64,000 nt of DNA from positions 1 to 64,000 of the forward strand of contig NZ_JAUXXP010000086.1 of NCBI RefSeq assembly GCF_030684895.1, written 5' to 3'. Positions 26,148 to 33,904 of the stretch are shown one piece after another (the first letter of the stretch is position 1; the number at the start of each line of letters is the position of its first letter). This DNA comes from Pseudomonas sp. (GTDB lineage Bacteria; Pseudomonadota; Gammaproteobacteria; Pseudomonadales; Pseudomonadaceae). A program made the position numbers and the translations under genes. The notes under the pieces are model-generated. The model worked only from the letters and a program-made list of their open reading frames with translations, made no database searches and was not told the DNA's origin.

Positions 26148-27065
26148 ATGCTGCGTTTTGATGATTTGCAGTTGTTCGTCTCTACCGCCGATCTGGGCAA
26201 TCTCTCGGCGGCGGCGCGGCGCCTGGATATTTCTCCGGCGGTGGCCAGCGCCGCGCTCAAGCGCCTGGAGCAGCAACTGCAGGTGCGCCTGTTCAGTCGC
26301 TCCACCCGCAGCCTGCGCCTGACCCCCGAAGGCGAGCTGTTTCTCGGTCATGCGCGCCTGGCCTTGCAGAGTCTGGATGACGGCCGGCAGCAGTTAGCCG
26401 GCAGCAAGATTGGTATCAGTGGACCGTTGCAGTTGTCTGCACCGTCGGATTTCGGTCGCAATACCTTGCTGCCCTGGTTGGATGAATTTCAGCAGGCGCA
26501 CCCGCAGGTGCAGCTGCGCCTGCTGCTGGGTGATCGTATGGCGGATCTGTTTCGCGAGCCGGTGGACATTGCCCTGCGCTACGGCGCCCCGGAGGATTCC
26601 AGCTTGGTCGCCTTACCCGTTGCTGCGCTGAATCGGCGCGTGTTGTGCGCTGCGCCGCAGTACCTACGCAAGCATGGCGCGCCACAGGCGGTGGAGGAAC
26701 TGGCCGAGTACAACTGCCTGCTCTACATGCTCGGTGGGCGGCTGCATGACCGCTGGCGTTTCAGCGATGGCAAGCGCGAGCAGGGCATCAGCGTCAAAGG
26801 CGACCGGGTCAGCGACGATGCCGATGTGGTGCGGCGCTGGGCGGTCAGCGGTGCCGGGCTGGTCTACAAGTCCTGGCTGGATGTGGCCGGCGATGTGCGG
26901 GCAGGTCGTCTACAGGTGTTGTTGCCTGAGCTGTGCGGTGAGCCGACGCCGCTCAACCTGATCTGCGCGCATCGCGCGCAACTGAGTAAACCGGTATTGC
27001 TGCTGCGTGAGTTCGTACAAGCACGCTGCGCGGAGTTGTTGGCGCAGGCACCCTGGCCGAACTAG
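26148..27065 (+). CDS. LysR-family transcriptional regulator
   Basis: A 305-residue LysR regulator of the CrgA/AaeR-like group: N-terminal winged helix (LQLFVSTADLGNLSAAARRLDISPAVASAALKRLEQQLQVRLFSRSTRSLRLTPEG) and a periplasmic-binding-protein-like effector domain. It is divergent from the monooxygenase/quinone oxidoreductase operon (103-bp gap), which it probably regulates in response to an electrophile. Effector unknown. Confidence 0.85.
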   Translation: MLRFDDLQLFVSTADLGNLSAAARRLDISPAVASAALKRLEQQLQVRLFSRSTRSLRLTPEGELFLGHARLALQSLDDGRQQLAGSKIGISGPLQLSAPSDFGRNTLLPWLDEFQQAHPQVQLRLLLGDRMADLFREPVDIALRYGAPEDSSLVALPVAALNRRVLCAAPQYLRKHGAPQAVEELAEYNCLLYMLGGRLHDRWRFSDGKREQGISVKGDRVSDDADVVRRWAVSGAGLVYKSWLDVAGDVRAGRLQVLLPELCGEPTPLNLICAHRAQLSKPVLLLREFVQARCAELLAQAPWPN

Positions 27066-27069
27066 CAGA

Positions 27070-27260
27070 CCGTTGGAAAACTACCTACGTCGCCGATACT
27101 GCGTTAAAAACAGGCTCGGAATGCTCAGGTACAGCTCGTAAACTCGCGTGCGAGCCCAGTCCGCTTCCTCGCCGTTTTGACCAGCCGGTGGCTGTTACTG
27201 GCGTAGCGCCTTGTCTCGGCTTCCTCGCCAACATTTTCCAACGGTCTGCTAAGATTGCCG
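27070..27260. repeat. Intergenic repeat with GACCGTTGGAAAA ends
   Basis: The segment is bounded by GACCGTTGGAAAA at the left and TTTTCCAACGGTC at the right (perfect 13-bp inverted ends). Its interior, from CTGCGTTAAAAAC to GCTCGTAAACTC, resembles the minus-strand sequence at 51995-52076. No coding signal. It precedes the DUF2946 gene. Confidence 0.72.
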
Positions 27261-27334
27261 CCAGCGCGCTGCGGCAATCCATCGCAGTGCGGCTGCGTCA
27301 CATGCGCCCCAGAGCAATGCTAGAGTCGCGCCCC

Positions 27335-27721
27335 ATGAAAATGACCCTTACTGACCGTCGCCTGCTGGCCTGGATGCTGTATTTCAGCGTGCTGTTCAGT
27401 GCGTTCGCCTGCAGTATCGGTCACGGACAGATGGCCGGCCTGCAGCTCAGTGGGTTGAGCAGCCAGTACTGCTCGTTCGACGGCAACTTTGGCGCCGGTG
27501 CTGATCTGGAAGGTTCCGGTGTTGTTGCGCCCAATCCTGCCACCGGTTCCGGTTGCTCCCTGAGTTCCACCTTCAGCGCGATCATTCTGGCGGCGTTCTT
27601 CGGCCTGCTGGGCTTGCTGGCGCCCAGCCGCGCGCCACTGCTGACGTTCTTCTTCACCCCGCGACCTGTCCGCTACCTCTGGCCCTCGGCCAATCCCCGC
27701 GCATCCCCCGTTCTGGCTTGA
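27335..27721 (+). CDS. DUF2946-type small membrane/secreted protein
   Basis: A 128-residue protein with an N-terminal hydrophobic helix (LLAWMLYFSVLFSAFACSIGHGQ) and a second hydrophobic stretch near residue 90. Paired Cys and His residues (CSIGHG, YCSFDG, CSLSS) fit the DUF2946 pattern. Members are often found beside copper or iron TonB receptors and may bind metal. Start 27335 (MKMTLTDRR) has only a weak ribosome-binding site. It leads a region of metal-uptake genes. Confidence 0.65.
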   Translation: MKMTLTDRRLLAWMLYFSVLFSAFACSIGHGQMAGLQLSGLSSQYCSFDGNFGAGADLEGSGVVAPNPATGSGCSLSSTFSAIILAAFFGLLGLLAPSRAPLLTFFFTPRPVRYLWPSANPRASPVLA

Positions 27722-27733
27722 GTTGCTGTTGCT

Positions 27734-27753
27734 GCGGCCGCATTTGCGGCCGC
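27734..27753. other. GC hairpin before the TonB receptor gene
   Basis: Two GCGGCCGC octamers separated by ATTT, 13 bp after the DUF2946 stop. Each octamer is self-complementary and the two also pair with each other. It could be a weak terminator or processing site; there is no U-run. Confidence 0.4.
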
Positions 27754-27845
27754 GCTATCACTTGAAACCAGATAAAAAACTGCGTTTGTCGGTGCCCAAA
27801 GCCTGCATTTAGGCGGCACCCGATGGACCGAAATTGGGGAAGTCT

Positions 27846-29891
27846 ATGCGTCAGATATCCGTATTCAGCCTGTTGGCTGTCAGCATCAGCTTGGCCAGTT
27901 GCGCCTATGCCGAACAGCTCAAACTAGAAGACAGCACCATCGTCGGTCAGCAGCAGCCCGATGCCACTGCGCCGACGATTGCCGAGAAGCGCGCCGAGTT
28001 TGCGCGGATTCCCGGTGGTGCCAGTGTCGTCGATGCCGAAACTTACAAGACCGGCCGCGCCAGCTCGCCGCAGGATGCTTTGGGCCAGGCCACTGGCGTG
28101 TATATCCAGTCGCGCTCCGGCGCCGAGGAATCGCGGCTGTCGATCCGTGGCTCGGGCCTGCAGCGCACCTTCCACCAGCGCGGCATCTTGCTGATGCAGG
28201 ACGGCGCGCCACTCAACCTGGCGGATGGCAGTGGTGACTTTCAGGCCATCGAGCCGATTGCCCTGGACCATATCGAGGTCATGCGCGGCGCCAACGCCTG
28301 GCGCTATGGCGCTGCCAACCTGGGTGGTGCGATCAACTTTGTCACGCCCACCGGCAAGACCGCGCCCAAGGTGCAGCTGCGCACCGAAGCGGGCAGTTTC
28401 GATTACCAGCGCATCTTCGGGGCGGTTACTGAAGACTTTGGCGACTGGGATGCCTACCTGAGTTTCTCTGACTATTCCCAGGACGGTTTTCGCGATCACG
28501 CGCGCCAGGAGAACCAGCGCTATTTCGCCAATATCGGCGGGCGCATCAACGAGCGCTTGTCGACCCGCTTCTATATCAGCCACGTGGAAACCGATTCGGA
28601 AATCCCTGGCAGCCTGACCAAGGCGCAGCTGCGGCGTAACCCCGAGCAGGCCGCGCTGAGCACGGTGACCGGCAATAACAAGCGCGACTTCACCCTCAAC
28701 CGCATCGGTAATATCACCACCCTGCAACTGGACGGCGGGCACAGCCTGGAACTGTCGAGCTTCTACAGCGAGAAATCGCTGTGGCACCCCATCTTCCAGG
28801 TGCTGGAAGTTGACAGTGAAGATGTCGGCGTACGCCTGACCCACAAGTGGCAGAGCACGGATGGCTGGCGCTGGAGCGGTGGCGTGGAAGCGCTGCAAGG
28901 CCGTAACCAGGCAGAAAACTACGTTAACGTGCGCGGTAAACGCGGCAACCTGGTGGACCGCCAGGTGCAGACAGCGCGCAGCCTGAATGCCTTTACCGAG
29001 CTGGAGGTGCCGCTGGCCGAGGACTGGGCGCTGATCGGCGGCTTGACCTGGCTGCACAGCGAGCGCGATATCGATGACAAGCTGAAAAGCAGCTTTAACT
29101 TCGTCGGGGTGCCGACGGGTTTCCAAGATGCGTCATTCAACCGTAGCTACAGCGCCCGGATTGGCCGGATCGGCCTGCGTCATGACCTGGCCGACGGTGT
29201 GCAGCTGTTTACTAACCTCAGCCAAAGTTACGAGCCGCCGACCTTTAGCGAGCTGACCGGGGGCGCCATCGTCACCGAGAACGAGGCGCAGAAGGCCACC
29301 ACCCTGGAAGCCGGTATGCGCCTCACCCAGGGCAATCTGGACCTGGACCTGGCGGTTTACCGCAGCGAAATTCGCGACGAGCTGCTGGGTTACGTCAACC
29401 CGCTGGCCCCGACCCAGGTCATCACCACCAACGCCGACCGCACCGTGCACCAGGGCATCGAGTTCGGTGGTGCCTGGCAGCTGGGTGAGGTGGTGTTGCG
29501 CGGTCAGTACCTGCTCAATGACTTCCGCTTCGACAACGACCCGGCCTACGGCAACAACCGCATTGCCGGCGTGCCGAGCCAGTTCCTCAAGGGTGAGGCG
29601 CTGTGGCAGCGCAATGGCTGGTATGCCGGCCCGACGGTCGAGTGGGTGCCGGTGCACTACGCCGCCGACCACGCCGAGTCGCTGTATGCCGAAGCCTATG
29701 CGATCTGGGGGCTGAAGGGCGGTTATCGCCCACGTGAAGGTCTGGGCTTCTTTGTCGAAGGGCGCAACCTCTCCGACAAGACCTATATCGCCACCACCGG
29801 CGTAGTCGCCAATGCCCGTGGCCAGGACGCCGCGCTGTTTATGCCGGGTGACGGTCGCAGCCTGTATGTCGGCCTGGAGTGGAAGCTTTGA
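27846..29891 (+). CDS. TonB-dependent outer-membrane receptor, probable metal-chelate uptake
   Basis: A 681-residue TonB-dependent receptor. Residues 1-22 are a signal peptide (SISLASCAYA), followed by the plug (EFARIPGGASVVDAETYK ... GADESRLSIRGSG-like, LDHIEVMRGANAWRYGAANLGGAINFV) and a 22-strand barrel ending in Leu (YVGLEWKL). ATG 27846 is used, with GGGGA upstream. The following PepSY gene overlaps its end by 13 bp, which indicates co-translation and a shared uptake/reduction role. The ligand is unknown; neighbours suggest copper or a metallophore. Confidence 0.83.
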   Translation: MRQISVFSLLAVSISLASCAYAEQLKLEDSTIVGQQQPDATAPTIAEKRAEFARIPGGASVVDAETYKTGRASSPQDALGQATGVYIQSRSGAEESRLSIRGSGLQRTFHQRGILLMQDGAPLNLADGSGDFQAIEPIALDHIEVMRGANAWRYGAANLGGAINFVTPTGKTAPKVQLRTEAGSFDYQRIFGAVTEDFGDWDAYLSFSDYSQDGFRDHARQENQRYFANIGGRINERLSTRFYISHVETDSEIPGSLTKAQLRRNPEQAALSTVTGNNKRDFTLNRIGNITTLQLDGGHSLELSSFYSEKSLWHPIFQVLEVDSEDVGVRLTHKWQSTDGWRWSGGVEALQGRNQAENYVNVRGKRGNLVDRQVQTARSLNAFTELEVPLAEDWALIGGLTWLHSERDIDDKLKSSFNFVGVPTGFQDASFNRSYSARIGRIGLRHDLADGVQLFTNLSQSYEPPTFSELTGGAIVTENEAQKATTLEAGMRLTQGNLDLDLAVYRSEIRDELLGYVNPLAPTQVITTNADRTVHQGIEFGGAWQLGEVVLRGQYLLNDFRFDNDPAYGNNRIAGVPSQFLKGEALWQRNGWYAGPTVEWVPVHYAADHAESLYAEAYAIWGLKGGYRPREGLGFFVEGRNLSDKTYIATTGVVANARGQDAALFMPGDGRSLYVGLEWKL

Positions 29892-31327
29892 CGGCGGCCC
29901 TGCAAGCACAAGAGCTACCGCGCCTGACCTGGCGCCAGCGCCTGCTGCGGCTGATGCCGTGGCACAAGCGCCTGGCGCTGCTGGCCTGCCTGGGCATCTT
30001 CAGCTGGGCGGGCAGCGGCATGCTGCACCCGCTGATGGGCTATCTGCAGCCGCGTCCGCAAACCATGGCCACACCGCAGCAGGTGTTGCCGCTGGATAAC
30101 CTGCGCAGCCCTGCGCAGGTGCTCGGCGCTGCGGGTGTTACGCAAGTGCAGGGCTTGCGCCTGCTGGTACTGGACGCTGAGCCGTATTACCAGGCGCGTC
30201 TGGCCGGCGAGCTGCAGCCGCGTTATTGGCATGCACGCAGTGGTCAGGCAGTCGAGCTGGCCGGCCCTCATGCCGAAAGCCTGGCGCGGCATTACCTGGG
30301 CCGTGACGAGCCGCTGGCCTACGCCGGCAGCATCGAGCGGTTCACCGGTGAATACGCCTTTATCAACCGCCTGCTGCCGGTGGCGCGGGTCGACACCCAG
30401 CGTGATGACTCGTTGCGCCTGTATGTCGACCTGTTCCATGACCGCCTCGGCACTCTGGTGGATGAGCGCAAGGCTTGGTTCAGCGCGTTCTTCCAGACCA
30501 TGCACAGCTTTCGCTGGCTGGATGCGGCGGGCCCGTTGCGGCCGGTGCTGATGCTGGTGCTGCTGGCCTCAATTGTCTCGGCGACGCTGTTCGGTATCAG
30601 CCTGTTCGTTGCCCGTCGGCGTGCCCGCACCTTCAACCGCCGGCTGCACGGCTGGTGGGGGCTGGGGCTGGCAGTGGCGACCCTGAGCTTTGCCAGCAGC
30701 GGTGCCTGGCACCTGTTGCACAAGCAGGGCGCGCAGCCTTGGCCGGCACCCTTTGTACCGAGCTTTAACGTGGCCGAGCTGGATAAGGCACCGGCGGCCG
30801 ACTGGCTGCTGGCCGGTGAAGAGCTGTACATGCTCAGCCTGCTTGAACTCGACGGCAAGCCGATCTGGCGTGCCCAGGGGCAGCAGTTCGCCAGCATGCC
30901 CAGCCTGCACTACCTGGATGCTCAGGGCCGTGAACTGGGCAATGATACGCCACGCCGTTATACCCAGCAGCGCCTCGATCATTACGCCAAGGCCCTGGGG
31001 CTGGGTGAGGCGCAGGCGCTCACGCTGCAGCACAGCTTCGATCATGAGTACGGCTTCGTCTTCAAGCGTCTGCCGGTATTCAAAGCCAGCTATGCCGATG
31101 CGCACAACACCGCGCTGTTTATCGACCCGCTGGACGGTGCCCTGGCCAGCCGTGTGCAGGATGCCGACCGCACGGAAGGCTGGACCTTCGCCTACCTGCA
31201 CAAGTGGGAATTTCTCGCAGGCCTTGGCAATGGCTACAAGCACCTGCTGCTGGGCATCGTCGCGTTTGCCCATGTGCTGTTGGCGCTGGTGGGGCTGAGC
31301 TTGCTGCGCCGCGGGCAGCACCGATGA
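29879..31327 (+). CDS. PepSY-type membrane protein, receptor-associated
   Basis: A 482-residue inner-membrane protein. Predicted helices lie at ~33-50, ~220-245, ~265-280 and ~455-475, with PepSY-like periplasmic domains between (GRDEPLAYAGSIERFTGEYAFINRLLPVARV, HNTALFIDPLDGALASRVQD). The start is GTG inside the receptor gene (13-bp overlap). Related proteins (FoxB/PiuB type) act as ferric-chelate reductases or help process the imported ligand. Histidines at helix ends (SFRWLDAAG, HLLHKQG, HKWEF, HLLLGIVAFAH) could hold haem. Confidence 0.72.
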   Translation: MEALTAALQAQELPRLTWRQRLLRLMPWHKRLALLACLGIFSWAGSGMLHPLMGYLQPRPQTMATPQQVLPLDNLRSPAQVLGAAGVTQVQGLRLLVLDAEPYYQARLAGELQPRYWHARSGQAVELAGPHAESLARHYLGRDEPLAYAGSIERFTGEYAFINRLLPVARVDTQRDDSLRLYVDLFHDRLGTLVDERKAWFSAFFQTMHSFRWLDAAGPLRPVLMLVLLASIVSATLFGISLFVARRRARTFNRRLHGWWGLGLAVATLSFASSGAWHLLHKQGAQPWPAPFVPSFNVAELDKAPAADWLLAGEELYMLSLLELDGKPIWRAQGQQFASMPSLHYLDAQGRELGNDTPRRYTQQRLDHYAKALGLGEAQALTLQHSFDHEYGFVFKRLPVFKASYADAHNTALFIDPLDGALASRVQDADRTEGWTFAYLHKWEFLAGLGNGYKHLLLGIVAFAHVLLALVGLSLLRRGQHR

Positions 31328-31373
31328 ACCACTGCCGATCCATCACTATTTTTGGCCATGTCTGGAGCTGACT

Positions 31374-32753
31374 ATGCAGAAGCCAACAACGTCGAACATC
31401 TCGTTCTACAACCTGGCCTGGCGCTGGCATTTCTATGCCGGGCTGTTTGTGATTCCGTTTCTGATCCTGCTCTCGCTCACCGGCATCATCTACCTGTTCA
31501 AGCCGCAGCTGGATCAACTGATGTATGCCGAACTGCTGCAGGTCACGCCTGCTGAGCAGGCGATCTCGGCGGATCAGCAGCTGGCGTTGGTGCGCCAGGC
31601 GTATCCGCAGGCGAGCATCAGCCAGTACCTGCCGCCGGTAAACGCCGAGCGCAGTGCGCAGTTTGTGCTGGAGGCTGAGGGGCAGAGCCTCAATGTGTTT
31701 GTTGATCCTTACAGCGCCAGGATTCTCGGCAGCCAGGATGCGCAGCTCAATCTGCAGGCCATCGCCCGCCAGCTGCATGGCGACCTGATGGTCGGCACCC
31801 TGGGCGACCGCCTGATCGAACTGGCCGCCGGTTGGGGCATCGTGCTAGTGGTCTCGGGTTTGTACCTGTGGTGGCCGCGCGGGCGTTCCGGTGCAGGCGT
31901 GCTGTGGCCAAGGTTGAGTGCCCGTGGGCGGTTGTTGTGGCGTGACTTGCATGCGGTGACGGGCTTTTGGGGCTCGCTGCTGTTGCTGTTTATGCTGCTC
32001 ACCGGCATGACCTGGACCGGCTTCTGGGGCGCCCAGTTTGCCGGCGCCTGGAACCACTTTCCTGCGGCGATGTGGGACGACGTGCCGCAGTCCGGCAAAC
32101 TCACCGGCAGCCTGAACACCAGCAGCCAGCAGACCGTGGCCTGGGCGGTGGAAACCACGCCGCTGCCGGCTTCCGATCCACACGCCGCGCATAACGGCCA
32201 TGCCACTGCCGAGAAACCTACCGCCCCGGCCAACCTGCTGCAGTACGTGGTCGACACCGCGGCTGAGCGCGGCGTACAGCCGGGTTACAGCATCACCCTG
32301 CCGAAAGGTGAAACCGGGGTGTACAGCATCGCCCTGTTCGCCGCCGACCCGCGTAATGACGCCACTCTGCATATCGATCAGTACAGCGGTACGGTGCTCG
32401 CCGATGTGCGCTGGAAAGATTACGGCGTGGTGGCAAAAACCGTGGAAACCGGGGTGATGTTGCATGAGGGCAAGCTGTTTGGCCTGGCCAACCAGTTGCT
32501 GATGCTCGCGGTCTGCCTGCTGGTGCTGCTGAGCGCGATCAGCGGCCTGATCATGTGGTGGCAACGCCGGCCGAGCGGCAAGCTCGGCGTACCACCGCTG
32601 CGCCACGACCTGCCGCGCTGGAAAACCGCGATGGTCATCATGTGCCTGCTTGGTGCGGCCTTCCCGCTGGTGGGCGCTTCCCTGTTGTTGATCTGGGCGC
32701 TGGACTGGCTGCTGCTCTCGCGTTTGCCTGGGCAGCGCCTGGCCAACGGCTGA
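31374..32753 (+). CDS. PepSY-associated TM-helix protein (PiuB-like)
   Basis: A 459-residue inner-membrane protein with helices near 20-40, 150-165, 200-220, 375-395 and 420-445. It has the family start FYNLAWRWHFYAGLFVIPFLILLSLTGIIYLF and two PepSY modules. A loop near residue 270 is His-rich (DPHAAHNGHAT), a possible metal site. Conserved His residues (RWHFYAG, DLHAVTGF, MLHEG) suggest haem binding and transmembrane electron transfer. 46 bp downstream of the other PepSY gene. Confidence 0.78.
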   Translation: MQKPTTSNISFYNLAWRWHFYAGLFVIPFLILLSLTGIIYLFKPQLDQLMYAELLQVTPAEQAISADQQLALVRQAYPQASISQYLPPVNAERSAQFVLEAEGQSLNVFVDPYSARILGSQDAQLNLQAIARQLHGDLMVGTLGDRLIELAAGWGIVLVVSGLYLWWPRGRSGAGVLWPRLSARGRLLWRDLHAVTGFWGSLLLLFMLLTGMTWTGFWGAQFAGAWNHFPAAMWDDVPQSGKLTGSLNTSSQQTVAWAVETTPLPASDPHAAHNGHATAEKPTAPANLLQYVVDTAAERGVQPGYSITLPKGETGVYSIALFAADPRNDATLHIDQYSGTVLADVRWKDYGVVAKTVETGVMLHEGKLFGLANQLLMLAVCLLVLLSAISGLIMWWQRRPSGKLGVPPLRHDLPRWKTAMVIMCLLGAAFPLVGASLLLIWALDWLLLSRLPGQRLANG

Positions 32754-32764
32754 ATGGAATAACC

Positions 32765-32785
32765 GGCGCGGGCTTGGCCCGCGCC
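32765..32785. terminator. GC-rich hairpin after the PepSY operon
   Basis: A perfect 9-bp stem (GGCGCGGGC / GCCCGCGCC) with a TTG loop, 11 bp after the stop codon. No U-run, so it may be a 3' stabiliser rather than a terminator. Confidence 0.45.
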
Positions 32786-32842
32786 AAGGCTTCGCGTTAC
32801 AACACTTGTCATGGACAGTCAGTCCACCATCGGAGGAACACC

Positions 32843-33325
32843 ATGTTGTTGAAAAAGACCCTGCTGATTGCCGCTCTGCTGAGCCCGAGCCTGTTTGCCA
32901 ATGCCCACGAATACACCGCAGGCGAGCTGCATATCGCACACCCTTGGTCGCGGGAGATGCCGGCCGTAGCGCCGACGGCGGCCGTTTATTTTGTGGTGCA
33001 CAACAAGGGCGCCGAGGCTGATCGCCTGCTCAGCGCCAGCACGCCGGTGGCCGGCAAGGCCGAGCTGCACGAGCATATTCATGCTGATGGCCTGATGAAG
33101 ATGCAACAGGTACAGAACGTGGCGATTCCTGCCGGTGGCGAAGTGAAATTCGAGCCGATGGGTTACCACGTCATGCTGTTCAACCTGAAGCAGCAGGCCA
33201 AGGATGGTGAGCGTTTCCCGCTGACCCTGACCTTCGAAAAAGCCGGTGCGGTCGAAGTGGAAATCGCCGTACACAAGGACGCCCCTGCCGGTGAGAAGAC
33301 CCATGGCGAAGGCCACGCGCACTAA
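32843..33325 (+). CDS. PCu(A)C periplasmic copper chaperone
   Basis: A 160-residue secreted protein: signal peptide 1-21 (LFANA) and a cupredoxin-like PCu(A)C domain. The canonical H-x10-M-x21-H-x-M Cu(I) motif is exact: His76, Met87, His109, Met111. The His-rich tail (HKDAPAGEKTHGEGHAH) may bind a second metal ion. Family members deliver copper to cytochrome oxidase or N2O reductase. It follows the PepSY genes and has a GGAGG site. The context ties the region to copper. Confidence 0.9.
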   Translation: MLLKKTLLIAALLSPSLFANAHEYTAGELHIAHPWSREMPAVAPTAAVYFVVHNKGAEADRLLSASTPVAGKAELHEHIHADGLMKMQQVQNVAIPAGGEVKFEPMGYHVMLFNLKQQAKDGERFPLTLTFEKAGAVEVEIAVHKDAPAGEKTHGEGHAH

Positions 33326-33388
33326 TCTGCGCACCCAGCCCCGCTGCGTTGTGGCGGGGTTGCTGTTGTTCGGTGATGTTCACCGTCA

Positions 33389-33430
33389 TTGATTTGCATC
33401 AGCCGTCCTGCTCAGGCCATTAGTCATACT
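33389..33430 (+). promoter_or_regulatory. ANR/FNR-like promoter of DUF2946-oprC
   Basis: TTGATTTGCATCAG (33389-33402) matches the ANR/FNR consensus TTGAT-N4-ATCAA at 9 of 10 positions. CATACT (33425-33430) lies exactly where the -10 should be for a class II site centred at -41.5. Transcription would start near 33437, 20 bp before the DUF2946 start. Confidence 0.72.
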
Positions 33431-33456
33431 CGGCGCAGGATTCTTGAGTTGCCGTA

Positions 33457-33828
33457 ATGCCCCGCAATCGTTCCTTTACTGCCGATTACCGCGCGAGCTG
33501 GCTGGCCCTGTTGGCCATGCTGTTGCTCAGTGTCGGGCCGTTGCTGTCGCAGCTCACTGCGCCGGCTGAACCGGCCTGGCTGACGGAACTGGCCTGCGGG
33601 GAGCATGTCGGTAGCCATGACAACCCGCTGGATCACGACGCGCTGTGGGCCAAGTGCGGCTATTGCACCCTGTTGCTCAACAGCCCGGCCACTGGTTGTG
33701 CCAGCCCGACGCTGGCGCTGACCGCCGCTATACCCGCTGACCGGCATGCCGCGCCGGTGCGCAGCGGCGTTGCCCGCTCGGCCATCTTCCCCGGTTCGCG
33801 CAGCCGCGCACCGCCTGCCTATTCCTGA
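33457..33828 (+). CDS. DUF2946-type protein upstream of oprC
   Basis: A 123-residue protein with one N-terminal transmembrane or signal helix (SWLALLAMLLLSVGPLLSQ) and a Cys/His-rich centre (ACGEHVGSHDNPLDHDALWAKCGYCTLLL), the DUF2946 pattern. The HxxxH and CxxC set looks like a metal site. It is 76 bp upstream of oprC on the same strand and is probably co-transcribed with it from the ANR-like promoter. Function unproven. Confidence 0.75.
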   Translation: MPRNRSFTADYRASWLALLAMLLLSVGPLLSQLTAPAEPAWLTELACGEHVGSHDNPLDHDALWAKCGYCTLLLNSPATGCASPTLALTAAIPADRHAAPVRSGVARSAIFPGSRSRAPPAYS

Positions 33829-33904
33829 TCGCCATTGCCCTGTTGCTGGTGCCGCGTATGCGGTGCTGGCCATTCCCTGGTTTTGTCTTGATTCTGGAAT
33901 AGTC

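Noticed and set aside
27754..27845. Possible riboswitch before the first TonB receptor
   Set aside because: The segment is only about 90 bp and lacks the conserved cobalamin or other riboswitch core sequences; a Fur box was also looked for and not seen.
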